Assembly: GCF_051014445.1 (NCBI RefSeq)
Contig: NC_135140.1
Location: 11,674,001-11,738,000 of the forward strand
DNA length: 64,000 bases
Direction of reading: 5' to 3'
From: Colletes latitarsis
Lineage: Eukaryota > Arthropoda > Insecta > Hymenoptera > Colletidae
Part shown: piece by piece, positions 59,481 to 64,000 of the stretch
Position numbering within the stretch: the stretch's first letter is position 1
Layout: each line of letters starts with the position of its first letter
Position numbers and translations under genes: made by a program
Notes under the pieces: model-generated
Seen by the model: the letters and a program-made list of their open reading frames with translations, nothing else
Database searches by the model: none
What the model was told of the DNA's origin: nothing

Positions 59481-62400
59481 ACGGGTATTTCTGTAAACAA
59501 AATTTTTCATATTTTTTTCACTATGGTACTTTGCTACGCGGTTACCGAAATCAAAGAAACACGTTCAGAATTCAATTTATCCGATTTATTTCAGTCGTAC
59601 ATTCTATTGCTTAACTCACATTGGCATTGTATATCTGTAATAGCCATCATTATAGAAAGTATATTTCGATATTAAATTAAGGATAACAGAAAATCCTTTC
59701 TTCGCTTCGTCATTTTTCTTGATGGCAATAATGCTAAGAAAAAAACAAGAAATGCATGACAAGAAGTAACATTCAGATGAAAAATTTCGGCCATATTACG
59801 TACTTACGAAACGACGATCTTCACATATGTATAACAAGTTTCTAACTCCATTACATAAAGATGTATTTCATAAAATACATTTTTTGTTAACATAAAAGTA
59901 ATTGGATTCTCGAAGTTTTTCCACTACAATTATGGTGAAAGAAAACAAGTACAACGTAATACCTATTCAGAGGTCGTCTAATTCGTATCTTAAATTAAAA
60001 TTACTGGCATTGATGCATCAAATATTTTTTTCTACCCATTATTATATGTATAGTACAAGATTCCGCCTAATCGGCCCTAAAAAGACTTCTACGTTCGTCA
60101 ACCTTACAAAATAAAATATTCGAATGCTCTCAAAACTCCACATCTTTTATGAGAATATTGAAATTTCGAACAACCTTTTAAAAGATCAAATCCGACTGAA
60201 ACGACTGAATGGTATAATAATAATAATAACAATTTGTTACAAATTATTTACTAAGTATTGCCATAAAATGTTTAAAAGCTCACGGATTTTCTTATAAATT
60301 ATATACAAATTCCGTTGTAGTAATTAGTGTTCTAAGATATGTCGCCAGGTGAATATATCTAAAACTATAATTGCGATTGATTCGATAATTCTTTACAATA
60401 CATATATTGTAATTACAAATTATTAAATTCATTTCTCGTACAAAGAATCGAATCATTTTGTTCTTTTGCATCCTGTTTTGAATCCTTCGAAAAAAAGCTA
60501 TTCAAAAAACAGCAGTCACTGTTATATTTGAAAAAAGTTCTTAGAAGCGTCTTAGCAGTTACACTAATGATCGTTTTGAACATCGATCGAATCGGTTTTC
60601 AATATGGAACAAGAAATATTAAAATTTGTTAATGTATTTATTCTTATTGCAATAAATATTATATTAAAGTAAACTACCCTTTATCGACAAAGATATAATA
60701 CGTTTATATACATATAATAATAATAATAATAATAAAAAAAAAATTACTTTTGTGGAATAAAAAGAAATATGCCTTTAATAAAATCTATCAAATTTTTAAG
60801 AAAAATCTTTCTAGTACTGTGTTTCTATTATACGATTAAATGTCTTCTATTAAATGGATTGAATGTTTTCAATGTTAATACACAACAATATTGTTATAAA
60901 TTGTCAACCTAATTGCTGAAACAATGGGTAATGTTTCTTAATTAGCATTGCATTAGCAAATGATTTTATGTTCGATCTTTCTGTTTTAAGTACTGGTTGC
61001 ATAGTTTTTTGAATAGTATTGCTTTTTATTTTTAGAGTTTCCAAATCCATAAAATAAGTTATGTAAAATAGGAATATTTCATTCATTCGAGTTTGTTCTG
61101 TTGACTACTAGTATAATGCAATTTAACAGAACAAATGTTCTTTTTTATGTTTAGGAATAAAGTTATAAAGAACTAATTTCCTTTAAAACAGGAGCAAGTA
61201 CCAAAAATATTAAAATCTTGCAAGTCTTATTCAGTATAAGGTGCAACCAGAATTAAATTCTAAAAAAATCAGCGACTTAGATGGCTTCTTTTTGCTGTCA
61301 CCGAGATATACATAATTGGTCTTATAAATAATTAAACATTACAAATTTAAGTCTTAAGAAAATTTCTACAAAAAACTATAGTGATTAGCAAACCGAACTT
61401 TATTTTCAGTCTCTATAAAACGCACTGCTCAAAATAATTGGTGGCGTACAACCTTAAACAATTCAGATGAATGAACCAAGTATCAGTGTTTTTTTTTATA
61501 ATTGATACAATAATATTTGCCCTAAATTTCTAACTTACATAGCATGTTTAAGTTGTCACGATATTGAGATATCTTAATGAAAAAATCATTAGAATTTTCT
61601 CCAATTATTCTGAGTAGTGTAATTTCAATATTTTGAGCAATTATATAAAATCAAATAAAAGAAAACGTTGGTCATAAGAACATTAATTGGTTAAATAAGT
61701 TATTGATATATCTTGTCTTTGAGTCATAAATTTTAACATAACATAATTAATAATAGATAACGTTAAAAAGGAGAGGAGTTAATACTGTTAGAAATTACTA
61801 TTTCGTCGAATACAATTTACACATTAAATTCAATAAAATTTATTATCCCTCCTCGTTATTTTATTAATTCGTGTTTTCAATTGTTAAAACAGAAAAAAGT
61901 AATAAATTTTCATTGAATTTGCTATATAAGTCGCAATGTACGTAATTTACTCATTGTTATTAATACTTTTGTACTGAAATACACTTTTTCGACACTCCCT
62001 ACTATATATTAGTCTATTATAAATTTATTACTTAACTTTTAAATTTGTTTTAATAAATTCAAATCATGTGTTTGCGGTATTTCAATTACAGAAAGTATGT
62101 ATATACTCTCCTTTTCATTTTTCAAAACAAATTAATTTTTGAAAATCATTTTGTCATTATTTTTTTGGAAAGTAGTTGATATGTGTTATAATACTGTTCC
62201 GGGTAAGAAGTACAAATCTGAAGAGAAACAAGATACTTGTGGTACAAACATCGTCAATGTTTATACCAATTGTTTTATTAATTATTGCTCTTACGACCAA
62301 CGTTTCTTTTTTATTTCAAAAACTACTGAAAGCAAAACAAATTTTGTTACGACATCGAATAAATTCATGATTAAAAAAAAAAAAAAAATCATTTCATACA

Positions 62401-63751
62401 CTTGTGCACTCGTTGTTCTTCAAGATAAGAAATGATATTTATGCTTAAAAATATAGTATTGCACTGAATTACGCTCGATCAGCGTTTATGAGTATTCATT
62501 GCTGTGTTAAGATAATATTTTTCAATTACTATAATCACAAGGTTTAATCTGCTGATAAACAATCCGAATAAATAAAGTATTCATCATCGTCGCTTGACTA
62601 AACTTTCTAAAGAAAACTTCTAAAACGCAACTCTTAAAGACAACGTCTTAGCAACTTTCCTCCACGCACATATACTGCAATTTTATCGGTTTAGGATTTA
62701 ATTTTTTACGATTGCTGATACATACTTCTAAATATATCTAGTCAATAATCTAATTAAAGCCTACGAATCTAGAGTGCTTGCTCATAAGTGATATGTTGAG
62801 TAAAATGTATTATCTACGGGCGACAATAAATATAACGCTGTAGCAACAATTTAATAAGGTGGAACTGCGTGTGCCGGCAATCCTCTCTCAAATAAAATTA
62901 ATTGATACTTGTTTAACTAACTTATAGAAACATCGTTGAAGAAAAACGTTTCTTTCGTGATTGCATTTAAGTTAGAAGTCTATAAGTATCAGTATTGTAT
63001 GGTCCCGACTTTAAGTAAGATTCGAAGAAAATTTTCGCTTTAACAGATTGAAACTTCCGACAATTTACGTCTATTATTTAAAAGGAAACAGAAAGTGGGC
63101 TTTAACCCTCTATTGCATAATTTTATTTTATTATTTAAAAAAGAAATTACTACTTTGTTGTTTATACGTCCATGAGTTAATTAATGTTCGAGATAAACAA
63201 TATGATCGAAAACGTCACACGCTAATCTTGTAAAATGTCCTCAATGAACTTTACAAGCACTGTATTTATCGTGTTCCTAATTGAACACATTATGCAATAG
63301 AGGATTCATTACCTTTCTGAATTGTAACGCCAGCACAGGCTTGTTTCACTACCAAGTTCATAAATACAACTCTTAGAAGTAGGAACGAGCAACGTTTTTG
63401 AGTTACTGGAGCAACGACACTATTTTTAATATGTAATAGAAAAGAGAATCGTTATATAAGAACTTGTGCGATCAACAAAGCACTTTCGACTCGTTTCTAC
63501 TTCTTTTAAGTGACACGCAGAATTCGATCCGTGACATCAACGTTATCCTTTTAAATTAGATGCCAACAATTTAATATAAAAGAATTCACTAACCATGATA
63601 GGACGTAAATTTCTTATCTGATTAAGTTTGCCAACAGCAGTTTTGTGTTTTTTTTTTTTTTTTTACTTTACTAATAAACTTGCTTAAATATTTAGTGATA
63701 TATTTTAAGTTTCGATAAGAATGAGACACCTCGATAATCGCTTCATAAAAG
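59481..63751. other. intergenic, no gene identified
   Basis: Very AT-rich with short frames only. TAA microsatellites occur at about 60209-60226 and 60714-60735. The stretch next to 63752 is probably the 3' UTR of the gene at the right edge. Confidence 0.5.
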
Positions 63752-64000
63752 TTACTTTACATTCTTATCACCTAGGAATAGTTGTCCGTCTTGAGGAACC
63801 AGTATTTTGTCAGCTTTGGCTTGCCATCGCGATTTCTTATCCCACGACAAGAATAAAATTCTAGCAAAATTTTCCGTAAATATAATAACGACTCCTGCAA
63901 TTAAGGCGACACTGATAGATCCATACGATTCCGTAGAAACAAATGTTTTACTTCGTTCGCAAGTGTTTGAAAGTCTGACACAGTTTTTTAAAAGTTCATC
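63752..64000 (-). CDS. unidentified membrane protein, C-terminal exon
   Basis: An uninterrupted 82-residue frame enters from the right edge and stops at 63752. It contains a hydrophobic span (SISVALIAGVVIIF) about 40 residues before the end of the membrane region, three upstream polar residues with two cysteines (NCVRLSNTCER), then a charged tail (SWDKKSRWQAKADKI, VPQDGQLFLGDKNVK). This suggests a single- or multi-pass membrane protein with a short cytosolic C-terminus. I do not recognise the family. Codon usage looks coding, and no acceptor is visible within the window, so the exon starts beyond it. Confidence 0.55.
   Translation of the reverse strand, partial: DELLKNCVRLSNTCERSKTFVSTESYGSISVALIAGVVIIFTENFARILFLSWDKKSRWQAKADKILVPQDGQLFLGDKNVK

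Noticed and set aside
63314..63362. Short minus-strand ATG exon (MNLVVKQACAGVTIQK) with a GTAATG donor and a TATATAA about 95 bp upstream
   Set aside because: Only 16 codons and no acceptor or continuation could be chosen; chance cannot be excluded.
1..64000. tRNA or rRNA genes
   Set aside because: Scanned for T-loop motifs such as GGTTCGAATCC with flanking stems; none was convincing.
1..64000. CRISPR arrays, bacterial operons or prophage
   Set aside because: The repeats are tandem or inverted without regular unique spacers, and the genes are spliced eukaryotic genes.

Overview
The window is nuclear DNA from an insect, most likely a hymenopteran and probably bee-like. It is strongly AT-rich, its introns are short with GT-AG borders, its promoters are CpG-rich, and the gene set is plainly insect. 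The species call is an inference; no ribosomal or mitochondrial marker is present. All gene models were built by hand from splice signals, reading-frame continuity and family resemblance.

Layout. 0.2-1.45 kb: a TNF receptor like Wengen (minus strand, 3' end outside the window). 1.9-8.7 kb: intergenic DNA with decayed repeats. 8.7-9.7 kb: RhoGDI (minus), divergent from spenito/RBM15 (plus, 11.8-14.3 kb); a nested palindrome lies between their start codons. 17.2-21.8 kb: a block of mobile and satellite DNA holding a piggyBac-like remnant, a hAT-like end, a 2.8-kb palindrome built of minisatellites, and a short TIR element. 22.8-24.2 kb: PRPP synthetase-associated protein. 24.8-28.3 kb: DNAAF5/HEATR2, with a 0.6-kb inverted-repeat element in its last intron. 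35.2-41.1 kb: Enhancer of Polycomb (minus, ten coding exons). 42.9-44.4 kb: a D-2-hydroxyacid dehydrogenase (plus). 44.5-45.0 kb: a dead translin copy. 45-57.5 kb: gene-poor DNA rich in repeats, with a GC-rich island at about 49-52.3 kb. 57.5-57.7 kb: a dead copy of the last dehydrogenase exon. 57.9-59.1 kb: intact translin (minus). At the right edge lies the C-terminal exon of an unidentified membrane protein (minus).

Most of the genes are housekeeping or regulatory: m6A/splicing cofactor (spenito), NuA4 chromatin scaffold (E(Pc)), Rho cycling (RhoGDI), nucleotide metabolism (PRPSAP), cilia assembly (DNAAF5) and RNA processing (translin). They are neighbours, not one pathway.

Two features deserve most attention. 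First, a convergent dehydrogenase/translin pair was duplicated, and each copy kept a different gene alive (44.2-45.7 kb against 57.5-59.1 kb). A fold-back element sits in one copy and the matching empty site survives in the other. Second, the 18.5-21.3 kb palindrome has arms made of tandem repeats and a centre of about seven 77-bp monomers, most of which carry a hairpin resembling paired FTZ-F1-type nuclear-receptor sites.
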